DNA of 64,000 nucleotides from Acidimicrobiales bacterium (GTDB taxonomy: Bacteria > Actinomycetota > Acidimicrobiia > Acidimicrobiales > SHLQ01), in the NCBI GenBank assembly GCA_020628865.1, contig JAHDEJ010000005.1, positions 1 to 64,000 on the forward strand. The letters are read 5' to 3'. The notes under the pieces are model-generated. The model was not told where the DNA came from and made no database searches. It saw only the letters and a list, made by a program, of their open reading frames with translations. Made by a program: the position numbers and the translations under genes. Positions 1 to 8,703 of the stretch are shown here, one piece after another. Each line of letters starts with the position of its first letter. Within the stretch, counting starts at the first letter, position 1.

Positions 1-210
1 GCGGGCGGCCTTCTTCCGGGCTTTGCGGGCGACGGAGCGTTCCCACTTTCGTTGGCGGCTCCGGCAGGCCTTGCGACAGAACTGGTGGTTCGACGTCTTC
101 GCCTCAAACAGGCCCTCACACCGCCAATAGCCACACACCTGCAACCGTTCCGGATCGAACTCCTCATCGAAGTCGTCCGGCATGTCGCCGGGCAACGGCT
201 CCAGGCTCAT
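1..210 (-). CDS. Small Cys-containing (putative zinc-finger) protein, 3' end outside window
   Basis: This is a partial minus-strand gene that runs off the left edge; 70 residues are visible. Its ATG (208-210) overlaps the TGA of the upstream helicase fragment in an ATGA arrangement, which suggests translational coupling. The visible part has an acidic N-terminus, then a CGYWRC pair about residues 34-39, then an FCRKACR pair about residues 53-59, then a strongly basic Arg/Lys tail. The four cysteines arranged as C-x4-C and C-x3-C suggest a small zinc-binding module, possibly nucleic-acid binding because of the basic tail. No family is recognised with confidence. It is probably co-expressed with the two helicase pieces. 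Confidence 0.6.
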   Translation of the reverse strand, partial: MSLEPLPGDMPDDFDEEFDPERLQVCGYWRCEGLFEAKTSNHQFCRKACRSRQRKWERSVARKARKKAAR

Positions 211-1010
211 GCGGGTCCAGTCAGAACGTCCGGCAACGCACCCGTGTGTGCAACGAGTAGGTGATCGGTTGTGCGGGTCAACGCCACGTACAGCAGGCTC
301 AGCCCGTTCTCCTCCTCGAGGATCCGGCCCGGTTCGATCACGATCACCGAATCGAACTCCATGCCCTTCGCCGCCCGTGCGGACAACCACGACACACGGG
401 CGTCCGTCTCCTCGGGAGCCAACGCCCCGATCGTGGCGTCGGGTCCCACAACGGCCACGCGACCCTCATCCAACCGGTCGAGCGCCGCATCGACCAGCCC
501 ATGCACCTCGGAAAGCTTCGAGATGGCCAAAAACTCCACCGGATGTCCCGAGGACCGAATCGCGTTCGGTGCCTCGAGGTCCGGCGCCAACTGCGCAAGC
601 ACACGCGCCGCAACCTCGCCGACCTCCTCCGGACTCCGGTAGTTGGTCGACAGATCGAACCGTGGCACCTCACCCAGCTCCGGCGGCAGAATGTCCGACC
701 AGGCGCCCGGCTCGCCGGTCGAACGCTGCGCCAGGTCGCCGACGATGGTCATCGAATGGCCGCGAGCACGACGCGTCACCATCCGCCATTGCATCGGCGT
801 GAGGTCCTGCGCCTCGTCCACGATCACGTGACCGAACCGCCATGCCCGTTCCCCCGCGGCCCGTTCCTCGAGCGACACCGAGTTGGTGAGCTCCAGATAG
901 TCCTGGGCTTCGAGCTCAGCGATGGGGAAGCCGTCGGGGTCCGACACGACCTCACCCGTCACCTCGTCCTGCACCGGCCACGTGGCGGGTGTGGCATCGA
1001 AATCGCTCAT
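207..1010 (-). CDS. C-terminal half of a split UvrD/HelR-like helicase (Walker B, motifs V-VI)
   Basis: The 267-residue product carries the second half of a superfamily 1 helicase of the HelR/UvrD type. DEAQD (Walker B) is at about residues 65-69, followed by the MTIVGDLAQR motif III region. AKGMEFDSVIV and LYVALTRTT near the C-terminus are the late helicase motifs. No Walker A is present; that motif lies in the adjacent upstream gene. I chose ATG at 1008-1010 because it overlaps the upstream stop as ATGA and has a GAGGG Shine-Dalgarno sequence 9 nt before it. An alternative ATG at 1043 gives an Arg-rich leader that looks non-coding. Known relatives are single proteins of roughly 700-770 residues (family knowledge), so this is a split gene, either genuine or through a frameshift. 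Confidence 0.8.
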   Translation of the reverse strand: MSDFDATPATWPVQDEVTGEVVSDPDGFPIAELEAQDYLELTNSVSLEERAAGERAWRFGHVIVDEAQDLTPMQWRMVTRRARGHSMTIVGDLAQRSTGEPGAWSDILPPELGEVPRFDLSTNYRSPEEVGEVAARVLAQLAPDLEAPNAIRSSGHPVEFLAISKLSEVHGLVDAALDRLDEGRVAVVGPDATIGALAPEETDARVSWLSARAAKGMEFDSVIVIEPGRILEEENGLSLLYVALTRTTDHLLVAHTGALPDVLTGPA

Positions 1011-2713
1011 CGCCAACCGCCCTCTTCGTCGCCTTCTCGCCATGCGTCGAACGACTCCACATCGTCCATCGCCAACTCGGACTCCTCGTCGGAATCCTCG
1101 TCGTCGTCCTCTTCGTCACCCGCCGCCTCCGCGAGCGTGAACACATCGTCCTCGTCCGCCACGATGTGTTCCATCTCTGCCTCGACGTCGAGCGCTTCGG
1201 ACTCGTCGCCCAACAGCCACAGCAGCTCATCGAGCAGCGGGATGTCTGCGTACTCCCACTTTCGTCGCCACAACTCCGCCTCGTCTGTCCGGTCCGTCGC
1301 CAGCAGTTCGAGCTCGGCATCCGACAGCTCGGCCACCCGACCCGCAGCAGACAGCAACGCCGACGACCCGAGCAGGTCGTTCAGTGCCTGCTCCGGAGAG
1401 AGCACCGGCCAGTGACGTTCCATGAACAAACGAATCTCCCGAGAGTTCGCCAGCTCGCCGACGATGTCGCCCCGGTCCTCGAACCCGGGTGCGTAGAGCT
1501 CAGCGGTCAACACTTCGAGGATGCGGCGACGGAACAACCCCGCCCCCGCGTTGTGCGTGGTTCGACGCTGCGCCTCTTCGTAGAAGCGACGGAGATCCTC
1601 CACGTCGACCCGCAGTCGACGGCTGCCGTACCAGGCATCGAGCGCCTTCTTCGGCCGGCGCTGCCGCAGCGCCACCGACTCGGCCAACAGCGCCGCCATG
1701 CGAATGCCGCCCTTGAGCGCGGCGACCGCTTCCGACGTGTCCGGCTGCTTGGACACGCCCGGATGCAGCTGGTCGGCCGTCACCGAAATGACCCCGCTCT
1801 CACCGAGCGACGGCAGCACGTTGGAGATGTAGGTGAGGAACTCGGGGCTCGGACCGACGATGAGCACACCGGTTTCGGCCAGTGCAGCACGATCTGCGTA
1901 GAGCAGATAGGCGGCTCGGTGCAGGGCCACGACCGTCTTGCCGGTACCGGGCCCTCCCTGCACCAGCAGCGGACCCTTGGCCGATGCCCGAATGATGGCG
2001 TCCTGTTCGGCCTGAATCGTCGCCACCACGGAACGCATGCGACCGTCCGACCGCTCGGCAAGCGCGGTCAACAAGGCCGCTTCACCTCGCAGCTGCAAAC
2101 CCTCCGCCACCACGTCCGGGTCGAAGACCTCGTCGCTGTAGTCGGTCAACTCGCCATCGGTGTAGTGGAGGTGCCGGCGATGTCGAACGTCGAGCGGATC
2201 CAACGGGGTCGCCCGGTAGAAGGGAGCAGCCGCCGCGGCGCGCCAGTCGATCATCAGCACGTCGTCGTCTTCGATGACGCTCATGCGACCGATGTAGTTC
2301 GTCTCCTCGGAGTCGGTGATCCGACCGAACGCCAGCGCTTCACCCGCCCGTTCGAGCTCGCGAACGCGCTTGAAGGCGAGCACCGCGCGCGCCGACGCCG
2401 CCCGAGCCGACGCCGCCTCGGCCGCGGCCTCGCCATCTTCATCGCCGGCCTCGGCCTCGGTTTCACGCGGGCCTTCTTCCGACAGGAAGACGGCCTCATC
2501 GGCCAGACCGGTGGCGTAGCGGCGGGAAGCATCGACGTGCGCCATGTGCGAAGCAGAGATCCGGCGCACGGCGGCACGTTCGACCTCGAGCTCACTGATG
2601 ATGTCGCCGTCGACGGCCTCGTCCTGCACCACTCCAGCCAACCACGTGTTGCACTGAAACCGGTGCCAACAGCGCGGGTCTCGCACAGATCGTCGCGTCT
2701 CGACGCTGAGCAT
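1007..2713 (-). CDS. N-terminal half of a split UvrD/HelR-like helicase (Walker A)
   Basis: The product (568 aa from ATG 2713) contains the first half of a HelR/UvrD-like ATPase. YIGRMSV-type and IDWRAAAAAPFYRA blocks precede GGPGTGKT (Walker A) at about residues 253-260, and a GPSPEFLTYISNVLPSLGE block follows. These blocks match HelR, the actinobacterial RNA polymerase-recycling helicase linked to rifamycin tolerance (established for the family). The protein stops after a very acidic linker (EEDDDEDSDEES) just before where DEAQD should come; that motif is in the next gene, overlapping by ATGA. The start is uncertain: ATG 2713 has an AGGAAAG sequence 9 nt upstream, while GTG 2632 would remove about 27 residues that look atypical. 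Confidence 0.8.
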   Translation of the reverse strand: MLSVETRRSVRDPRCWHRFQCNTWLAGVVQDEAVDGDIISELEVERAAVRRISASHMAHVDASRRYATGLADEAVFLSEEGPRETEAEAGDEDGEAAAEAASARAASARAVLAFKRVRELERAGEALAFGRITDSEETNYIGRMSVIEDDDVLMIDWRAAAAAPFYRATPLDPLDVRHRRHLHYTDGELTDYSDEVFDPDVVAEGLQLRGEAALLTALAERSDGRMRSVVATIQAEQDAIIRASAKGPLLVQGGPGTGKTVVALHRAAYLLYADRAALAETGVLIVGPSPEFLTYISNVLPSLGESGVISVTADQLHPGVSKQPDTSEAVAALKGGIRMAALLAESVALRQRRPKKALDAWYGSRRLRVDVEDLRRFYEEAQRRTTHNAGAGLFRRRILEVLTAELYAPGFEDRGDIVGELANSREIRLFMERHWPVLSPEQALNDLLGSSALLSAAGRVAELSDAELELLATDRTDEAELWRRKWEYADIPLLDELLWLLGDESEALDVEAEMEHIVADEDDVFTLAEAAGDEEDDDEDSDEESELAMDDVESFDAWREGDEEGGWR

Positions 2714-2838
2714 GATTCGTTGCTTTCCTGCGGTGACATGCCATGCTGCACGAATCGCCGGAGCACGTCGCGCCGATCGATACGGACGCGGCAACGACGC
2801 CGCATCCACAGACTCTCAGAGAAGAAGGACCCACCCTC

Positions 2839-3798
2839 ATGAAGATCGGTTTCATCGGCCTCGGCAACGTCGGCGGAAAGCTCTCCGGTTCACTCGTGCG
2901 CAATGGCCTCGATGTCGTCGTGCGCGACCTCGACATGGCTGCCGCCCAACCGTTGCTCGACGCCGGCGCCACGTTCGGTGAATCGCCCAAGGCGATGGCC
3001 GAGGAATGCGACGCCGTCATCACGTGTCTCCCGTCCCCGGCCGCTTCCGCTGCGGTGCTCGAAGCCGAGGACGGCCTCCTCGCCGGCTTCGGACCGGGCA
3101 AGGTGTGGATGGAGATGTCCACCACGGACGAAGCCGAAGTGAAGCGCCTCGGTGCGCTCGTGAAGGCCACGGGCGCAGAGCCCGTCGACTGCCCGGTATC
3201 GGGCGGGTGCCACCGCGCCGCCACCGGCAACATCGCCATCTTCGCCGGTTGCGAGCGCGCCACCTTCGAACAGATCCTCCCCGTGCTCACCACCATGGGG
3301 CGGCGCATCCTCCACACGGGCGAGCTCGGCTCCGCCTCGATGCTGAAGGTGATGACCAACTACCTGGCGACGGCAAACCTCCTGACCGTGTGCGAGGCGC
3401 TCGTCACGTCGGCCGCCGCCGGCATGGACCTGAACACGACCTACGAGGCGATCGCCATCAGCAGCGGCAACTCGTTCGTTCACGAGACCGAGGGCCAGGT
3501 CATCCTCAACGGCAGCCGCGACATCAACTTCACGATGGATCTGGTCAAGAAGGACATCGGCCTCTTCCAGGAGATCGCCAACCGCCACGACGTGCCGCTC
3601 GAGATCAGCCCCGTGCTCATCGACATCTTCGACGACGGCATCGCCCGCTTCGGTGAACGCGAGTGGTCGCCGAACATCATCAAACGCCTCGAGGAGGCGA
3701 CCGGCCTCAGCATCCTCGCCCCCGGCTTCCCGCCGGAGATGACCGACGACGAACCCGAAGAAGCCGGCTACGAAGTCATCCCGAAGGGTCGTTCCTGA
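2839..3798 (+). CDS. NAD(P)-dependent beta-hydroxyacid dehydrogenase (3-hydroxyisobutyrate dehydrogenase family)
   Basis: The 319-residue protein has an N-terminal Rossmann motif (GFIGLGNVGGKL, residues 4-15). The substrate-binding signature DCPVSGGCHRAATG lies around residue 118, and MLKVMTNYL around 170 holds the conserved catalytic Lys and Asn. This pattern defines the 6-phosphogluconate/3-hydroxyisobutyrate dehydrogenase superfamily, which oxidises beta-hydroxyacids or reduces the semialdehydes. The exact substrate cannot be read from sequence. ATG 2839 is preceded by GAAGAAGGA. It lies one base upstream of a class V aminotransferase gene, so the pair probably forms an operon; a shared route through a semialdehyde or 2-oxo intermediate is inferred. 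It is divergent from the helicase. Confidence 0.88.
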   Translation: MKIGFIGLGNVGGKLSGSLVRNGLDVVVRDLDMAAAQPLLDAGATFGESPKAMAEECDAVITCLPSPAASAAVLEAEDGLLAGFGPGKVWMEMSTTDEAEVKRLGALVKATGAEPVDCPVSGGCHRAATGNIAIFAGCERATFEQILPVLTTMGRRILHTGELGSASMLKVMTNYLATANLLTVCEALVTSAAAGMDLNTTYEAIAISSGNSFVHETEGQVILNGSRDINFTMDLVKKDIGLFQEIANRHDVPLEISPVLIDIFDDGIARFGEREWSPNIIKRLEEATGLSILAPGFPPEMTDDEPEEAGYEVIPKGRS

Positions 3799-3799
3799 C

Positions 3800-4990
3800 A
3801 TGACCACGCCGCTGTCCACCGAAGAGGTCGCCACACTTCGGACCCAGACCCCGGGTGCCGAGCTCGTCACCCACTTCAACCACGCCGGATCATCGCTGCC
3901 ACCCCAGCAGGTGCTCGACGCGCAGATCGGACACCTCGAACGCGAGGCCCGCACCGGCGGCTACGAGGCAGCCGCGGACATGGCCGAAGAGGAAACTGCG
4001 GTCTACGACTCGATCGCCCGCCTCATCGGTGGACGGCCGCACGAGATCGCCCGGGTTGAACATGCGACGACCGGGTGGAACGCCGGCTTCTGGTCCCTCC
4101 CCATGGAGGCCGGTCAACGCATCGTCACCGCCGAGGCCGCCTACGGCGCGAACGCCATGGGCTATCTGCGCGCGGTACAGCGCAAGGGCGTGTCGATCGA
4201 CGTGGTTCCGAGCGACGCGTCCGGCCAGGTCGATGTGGCCGAGATGGAACGACGGATGGGTGATGACGTCGCGCTGGTGGCGATCACGCACGTGCCGACC
4301 AACGGTGGACTCGTGAACCCGGCGGCCGAGGTCGGCGCGGTCGCCAAGGCCGCGGGCGTGCCCTACCTGCTCGACGCCTGCCAGTCGGTCGGTCAACTCC
4401 ACATCGACGTGCACGAGATCGGCTGCGACCTCCTGTCCACGACCGGCCGCAAGTACCTGCGCGGCCCGCGCGGCACCGGCTTCCTGTGGGCGAGCGAGAA
4501 CATCATCGACCGGCTCGAGCCCGATCATCCCGACCACTACAGCGCCCACTGGGATCGCCCAGACGGCTACACCGTGGCACCCAACGCCCAACGGTTCGAG
4601 CTCTGGGAGTACAGCCACGCCGGTTGGTTGGGTCTTGGCGCCGCGGCGGATGTTGCGCTCGACATCGGCACCGAACGCATCGAAGCCACCGTCCGCCAAC
4701 AGGCCGACCGGTTCCGGGCCGCGCTGGCGGCCGCGGGCGGCATCACGATGTACGACCTCGGCGAGCGCCCATGCGGCCTGGTCACGCTGAACGTCGACGG
4801 CGTCGACGCCACCGCCGTGAAGACGGCCCTGCGAGCACAGAACATCAACGTGTCGGTGTCAGAACCGCACTCGACGTTGTGGGATGCAACCCGTCGAAGT
4901 CTTCCCGAAACGGTGCGCGCCTCCGTGCACTACCTCACGACCGACGACGAGATCGATCGTGTGGTCGCTGCGTTGGTCGCGCTTCGCTGA
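3800..4990 (+). CDS. Class V aminotransferase (PLP-dependent, cysteine desulfurase/epimerase-like)
   Basis: The 396-residue protein has a fold-type I PLP enzyme layout. LLDACQSVGQ around residues 190-200 holds the Asp and Gln that contact the cofactor pyridine, and STTGRKYLRGPRGTGF around 213-228 holds the Schiff-base Lys. The N-terminal FNHAGSSLPP block matches the class V group that includes cysteine desulfurases, isopenicillin N epimerase-like enzymes and EgtE-like C-S lyases. No catalytic Cys loop of a true desulfurase is evident, so a transaminase, lyase or epimerase role is more likely. ATG 3800 is one base after the upstream dehydrogenase stop, which indicates an operon. The specific substrate is unknown. 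Confidence 0.88.
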   Translation: MTTPLSTEEVATLRTQTPGAELVTHFNHAGSSLPPQQVLDAQIGHLEREARTGGYEAAADMAEEETAVYDSIARLIGGRPHEIARVEHATTGWNAGFWSLPMEAGQRIVTAEAAYGANAMGYLRAVQRKGVSIDVVPSDASGQVDVAEMERRMGDDVALVAITHVPTNGGLVNPAAEVGAVAKAAGVPYLLDACQSVGQLHIDVHEIGCDLLSTTGRKYLRGPRGTGFLWASENIIDRLEPDHPDHYSAHWDRPDGYTVAPNAQRFELWEYSHAGWLGLGAAADVALDIGTERIEATVRQQADRFRAALAAAGGITMYDLGERPCGLVTLNVDGVDATAVKTALRAQNINVSVSEPHSTLWDATRRSLPETVRASVHYLTTDDEIDRVVAALVALR

Positions 4991-5015
4991 GGTCCGGCCT
5001 GATCGGCCAGCGACG

Positions 5016-5411
5016 TCAGTCGCCGCCGTCGGCCTCGTCACCCGGGTCGCCATCGTCGACGACCTCGGCATCGACCACCACATCCTGCGGACCATCCGAA
5101 CCCGACGTTGCCGTCGCGGCACGATCGCGAACTTCCGTACCCACGGTGCTCAGCGTGCCCATCAACGCGTCCTTGAAAAGACGACCCATCTCCTTGACGT
5201 CTTCGTGCACGGCGGGGTCCTTCGCGGCGTTGCCGACCGACTCGAAGGCGTCCTGCACCTTTCGTCCCAGGTCATCGACCATGGCCTTGGTGTCGCCGGG
5301 CTCGGGGGCGGCGCCGTCTTCCTGCTCCTGTTCCAGGTGCAGCTTGAGCTTGAGGCCCAGGGCTTCCGCCTTGCTTGCCACGTCTTTCCAGGATTCACCG
5401 ATCTCGGCCAT
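5016..5411 (-). CDS. Conserved-looking hypothetical protein, helical, acidic C-terminus
   Basis: The 131-residue protein is of unknown function. It is highly charged and predicted by eye to be mostly helical. An N-terminal segment rich in Lys, Leu and Glu (MAEIGESWKDVASKAEALGL) is followed by a Gly/Pro break, an amphipathic middle (KEMGRLFKDALMGTL) and an acidic, disordered tail (VVVDAEVVDDGDPGDEADGG). It has no signal peptide and no membrane segment. The form resembles small actinobacterial stress-associated or cell-envelope-associated proteins, but I cannot assign it. It is convergent with the aminotransferase and is followed on the same strand by the Pth2-like gene upstream, with an 84-base gap. 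Confidence 0.7.
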   Translation of the reverse strand: MAEIGESWKDVASKAEALGLKLKLHLEQEQEDGAAPEPGDTKAMVDDLGRKVQDAFESVGNAAKDPAVHEDVKEMGRLFKDALMGTLSTVGTEVRDRAATATSGSDGPQDVVVDAEVVDDGDPGDEADGGD

Positions 5412-5495
5412 GTCATCTCCTCGTCCGCCGGTTGCGTTGTTGGGTACAGCGCCCCGGGACGAGATCGTATTCCACCGCGCCGCGCGGCTCCCCGA

Positions 5496-6170
5496 TCAAC
5501 CCGGTCGGGCCAGCATCCCGGCAGCCGTGAGTGTGCCGGGCGCGATCTCTGTGAAACCGCCGTCGCGAATGGTGGCGATCGCCTGCGGGAGGAGGGACTC
5601 CCACACGTCCTCGGTCGGCTGCACCACCTGCACCAGCCGGCCCGCCGCATTCCAATCCAGCCGTTGGGTTCGATCGAACCGCTCCCACGCTCGCTGCGCC
5701 GCGTGACCCACCTGGGCACCCCGCTTTCCCCAGCTCATGTCGACGGCCGGGTTGAGCGCGACCACAAGCGTGGGCGCCTTCACGGCGACCGGCCGATCCA
5801 ACCGTTCGGGTTCCGGTAGTGGCGTCGACTGGATCTGGAGTTTCGAGAGTTCCGGCGGAGCGTCCACCAAACGACTCGGAACGAAGACGCGTACTTCGGC
5901 CGTGCCTCGAACGACCGTGAGACCCGGAACAGTGTGCGCCCGTTCCCAGGCCGACGCCCGAGCTCGGCGCATGATCTTGCGAATTCGGGCACCGTTCCAC
6001 GTGGCGACCGCATCGTGCCACTCCCCTCCGGGCAGCGAGCGGTGATCGTCGAGCAGCGCAACCACCGAAAGCGCCGCGGCCGCGAACACGTCCGCAAGGT
6101 CGGGCGGGTTCGTCTTCTCCACCCGGGCCGCCATCTGGAGCGCCCAGGGCGACTCGTCTTCGATCACCAT
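5496..6170 (-). CDS. Peptidyl-tRNA hydrolase Pth2-domain protein (actinobacterial form)
   Basis: The 224-residue protein has a C-terminal domain with Pth2-like signatures. PTLVVALNPAVDMSWGKRGAQVGHAAQ (about residues 130-156) corresponds to the K-G-K-x-A-A-Q-x-x-H-A segment of archaeal and eukaryotic Pth2. RDGGFTEIAPGTLTAAG near the end corresponds to the D-A-G-x-T-x-x-x-x-G-T motif. The N-terminal 115 residues (ESPWALQMAARVEK onward) are an extension seen in actinobacterial members. Pth2 cleaves peptidyl-tRNA stalled from ribosomes (family knowledge); activity here is inferred. The expected Lys of the GKG motif is present as WGKRG. ATG 6170 overlaps the upstream methyltransferase stop by one base (TGATG). 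Confidence 0.82.
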   Translation of the reverse strand: MVIEDESPWALQMAARVEKTNPPDLADVFAAAALSVVALLDDHRSLPGGEWHDAVATWNGARIRKIMRRARASAWERAHTVPGLTVVRGTAEVRVFVPSRLVDAPPELSKLQIQSTPLPEPERLDRPVAVKAPTLVVALNPAVDMSWGKRGAQVGHAAQRAWERFDRTQRLDWNAAGRLVQVVQPTEDVWESLLPQAIATIRDGGFTEIAPGTLTAAGMLARPG

Positions 6171-6835
6171 CAACGAACCTGGAAGATCGCCACGTTGCTG
6201 CGATCCCCGGCGTGCTCCCCTTCCATCGCCTCGTAGATCGAGACGTTGACGACCTCCGGGCTGGTGATGACCCCACCGCGACTGCGATCGGCGAACCACC
6301 GGTCGAACGACATCTCGGTCCAGTGCTCCGCGTTGATTCCGATCGCGCAGACCGCACTCGGCGCGGCGACCCGAACGAGCTCGTCGAGCGCCTCGGGCCC
6401 GAGGTGCCCATGGGTGAAGGTGCCGGTGCTGATGATCCCGTTGTAGGTGTCGTCGCCCACGGGAATCTGATCGGTGAGATCGGCCTCGATCAGGTTGCGG
6501 TATGCGGGCGTGTCGTAGACAGTGGTCTTCGTTCGAGCCTGCTCGAGCATCTCAGGCGAGATGTCGACCCCGTCGACAACGGTCTCACCCATGTCGCCGA
6601 GTGCGACCCCGACAATGCCGGTGCCGCACCCCACGTCGAGGACCGCCCCACCTGCGCTTCCTCCCGCACCGAGAAAGATCGCCACGACGTTCTCGTGGTA
6701 CACGTAGCCGTTCGCCTCGATGAAGTCGCTGTCGTAGCTGGCCGCCCACTTTGCATAGAGCCGGCGATTGTCGTCCGGCGTCTCGAGGGAGTAGGCCGCA
6801 TCGAGCCCAAGGCCGTCGTCATCGTGATCGTGCAT
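6170..6835 (-). CDS. Class I SAM-dependent methyltransferase
   Basis: The 221-residue protein has the Rossmann-type motif I VLDVGCGTGIVGVAL at about residues 65-79. The acidic motif II (VDGVDISPEMLEQA) follows, and the post-motif segment IISTGTFTHGHL is where small-molecule methyltransferases of the UbiE/Tam type carry substrate contacts. The N-terminus (YSLETPDDNRRLYAKWAASYD) is typical of the Methyltransf_11/25 group. The substrate is not determinable. The start was chosen at ATG 6835 after excluding a longer same-frame open stretch to 8830, which is the antisense of the DUF1996/RTX gene. It overlaps the Pth2 gene by one base, so the two are probably co-transcribed. Confidence 0.85.
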   Translation of the reverse strand: MHDHDDDGLGLDAAYSLETPDDNRRLYAKWAASYDSDFIEANGYVYHENVVAIFLGAGGSAGGAVLDVGCGTGIVGVALGDMGETVVDGVDISPEMLEQARTKTTVYDTPAYRNLIEADLTDQIPVGDDTYNGIISTGTFTHGHLGPEALDELVRVAAPSAVCAIGINAEHWTEMSFDRWFADRSRGGVITSPEVVNVSIYEAMEGEHAGDRSNVAIFQVR

Positions 6836-7081
6836 GCCCGAGTCTCGCGCAACGCCGGTGCACCGGGCGAGGCCGTGAGCCGGCCAAGCACCCCCGGTGC
6901 CGACCGTGGCGCCGAACCGCCACCACGACCACGAAAAGCGGCGCAACGGAAGTGTCAGATGTTGTTTGTGTGGTTCGATGTTGCACAATTTCACATTTCC
7001 GTCACGAATATGTAATGTCACTGCCGGTCCATGCCACACCACGTGACGGGCGGATGGTTTGGGACCAAGGAGATCGAAGAC

Positions 7082-8647
7082 ATGACCCTCAAACGGCAGT
7101 TCATCGCACTGGCGGCGATGCTCACCGCAGCGGCAGCCCTGCTGCTGTTCACCCGAACCGCAGAAGCGGACACCATCCCCGCGCCCGTTCCGGCCACGCT
7201 GGCCGACCGAGGCAACTTCCGCATGCGATGCGAGTTCTCGCACCTGGCCGCCGACGATCCGCTGGTCTTCCCCAACCAGGCGGGGGCCAGCCACCTCCAC
7301 ATGTTCTTCGGCAACACCGCGACCACGGCGTTCTCCACGCCCAATGCCATCCGCACCGGCGGCGGCACCACCTGCCAGGGCGGCACCTCGGCCAACCGCT
7401 CCGCCTACTGGATCCCGACCGTGCACGATGCCAACGGCGGCGTGCGCGTCCCCGACTACGCGCTCTTCTATTACAAGACCGCCGGCCTCGAGCCCAGCTC
7501 GATCCAGATGATCCCGGAGAACCTTCGAATCATCGCCGGCAGCTCCTCCGGCGGGAACTCCACCAACGAGGCCTACTGGTCCTGCGCCGACGGCAACTTC
7601 CGTCGCTCGACCACCATCCCGAACTGCCCCGCGAACCAGACGCTGTTCCTCACCATCCACTTCCCCAGTTGTTGGGACGGAAGCAACCTCGATTCCCGCA
7701 ACCATCAGGACCACATGGCGTACGCCCGCTGGAACGGCAACGGCCGCAGCTGCCCCAGCAGCCATCCGGTACCCCTCCCCGAGATCAGCTTCTCCTTCCA
7801 GTACACCCATCCCGAAGGTTCGACCAACGGCTGGTACCTGAGCTCCGACAACGGGGCCGCGGGCGGCTCGACCCTGCACGGAGACTGGATCAACGGCTGG
7901 AACCGAGACGTGATGCAGACCTTCATCACCAACTGCCTCCACGCCCAACGTGACTGCACCGGCGGCCAACTCGGCAACGGAACCAAGTTGTCCATGACCT
8001 CGAGCAACGGTCGCGGCAGCGCAGCGATCATCGACGTCGGCGACGCCCGGACCACGCCCACACCGCAACCGGAACCCGAACCGGAAACCACCACGGTTCC
8101 CCCGGCGGCGGCCGCGCCGACCACGCCCACCACGGCAGCTCCAGCGACCACGGTTGCGCCGACCACCGTCGCTCCCACCGAGGCATCCCCTGACGAAGCC
8201 CCTACCGCCGAGGATGCTCCCCAGACTGCGGTTGCCGTCGCTCCCGCCATCATCCGCGACGCCGCGAGCCCCATCCCGAACGGGCCGACCTGCGCCGGCA
8301 TCCCGGCCACCATCGTCGGCACCGACGGCAACGACGTGCTCACGGGTACGCCCGGCCGAGACGTCATCCACGCCGGTGACGGACACGACATCATCCGCGG
8401 GCTCGGTGGCAACGACATCCTCTGCGGAGGACCGGGCCGAGATCGCATCATGGGTGGCAAGGGCACGGACATCGTGAGCGGCGGCTCCGGACGTGACCGC
8501 ATTCGGGGTGGCGCCGGTGGCGACACACTCTCCGGTGACCGGGGATCCGACCGCATCAGCGGTGGCCGCGGCGACGACATCCTCCGAGGTGGCGCCGGCG
8601 ACGACCGGCTCCGAGGTTCGGCCGGCATCGACCTGCTCTTCGAATAG
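7082..8647 (+). CDS. Secreted DUF1996-domain protein with C-terminal RTX-type repeats
   Basis: The 521-residue protein starts with a Sec signal peptide (MTLKRQFIALAAMLTAAAAL, cleavage near AEA). A DUF1996 domain (about residues 30-310) follows with the SHLHMFFGN and FPSCWDGSNL blocks typical of that family, which is found in fungi and actinobacteria and has no proven function. A Thr/Pro/Ala linker (about 325-395) leads to some ten nonapeptide GGxGxDxxx repeats (about 410-515), the Ca-binding beta-roll of RTX proteins. It is likely exported and Ca-stabilised. ATG 7082 follows an AAGGAG-type site. A second protein with the same repeat tail but an unrelated N-terminal domain lies at 23041-25065. 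The 246-base region upstream is an AT-richer divergent promoter region. Confidence 0.85.
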   Translation: MTLKRQFIALAAMLTAAAALLLFTRTAEADTIPAPVPATLADRGNFRMRCEFSHLAADDPLVFPNQAGASHLHMFFGNTATTAFSTPNAIRTGGGTTCQGGTSANRSAYWIPTVHDANGGVRVPDYALFYYKTAGLEPSSIQMIPENLRIIAGSSSGGNSTNEAYWSCADGNFRRSTTIPNCPANQTLFLTIHFPSCWDGSNLDSRNHQDHMAYARWNGNGRSCPSSHPVPLPEISFSFQYTHPEGSTNGWYLSSDNGAAGGSTLHGDWINGWNRDVMQTFITNCLHAQRDCTGGQLGNGTKLSMTSSNGRGSAAIIDVGDARTTPTPQPEPEPETTTVPPAAAAPTTPTTAAPATTVAPTTVAPTEASPDEAPTAEDAPQTAVAVAPAIIRDAASPIPNGPTCAGIPATIVGTDGNDVLTGTPGRDVIHAGDGHDIIRGLGGNDILCGGPGRDRIMGGKGTDIVSGGSGRDRIRGGAGGDTLSGDRGSDRISGGRGDDILRGGAGDDRLRGSAGIDLLFE

Positions 8648-8703
8648 TCGACCGCCAACACTGCGGCCGACCCGAGCAGGCGACGGACGGTTACCGTGGG
8701 CGA

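Noticed and set aside
989-2842. Plus-strand open frame antisense to the helicase
   Set aside because: The minus strand holds Walker A and other helicase motifs; the plus product is His/Arg-rich with no domain.
8300-8640. Repetitive GGC-rich stretch as a CRISPR-like array
   Set aside because: The repeats are 27-bp codon-level RTX nonapeptides within a coding frame, with no unique spacers.
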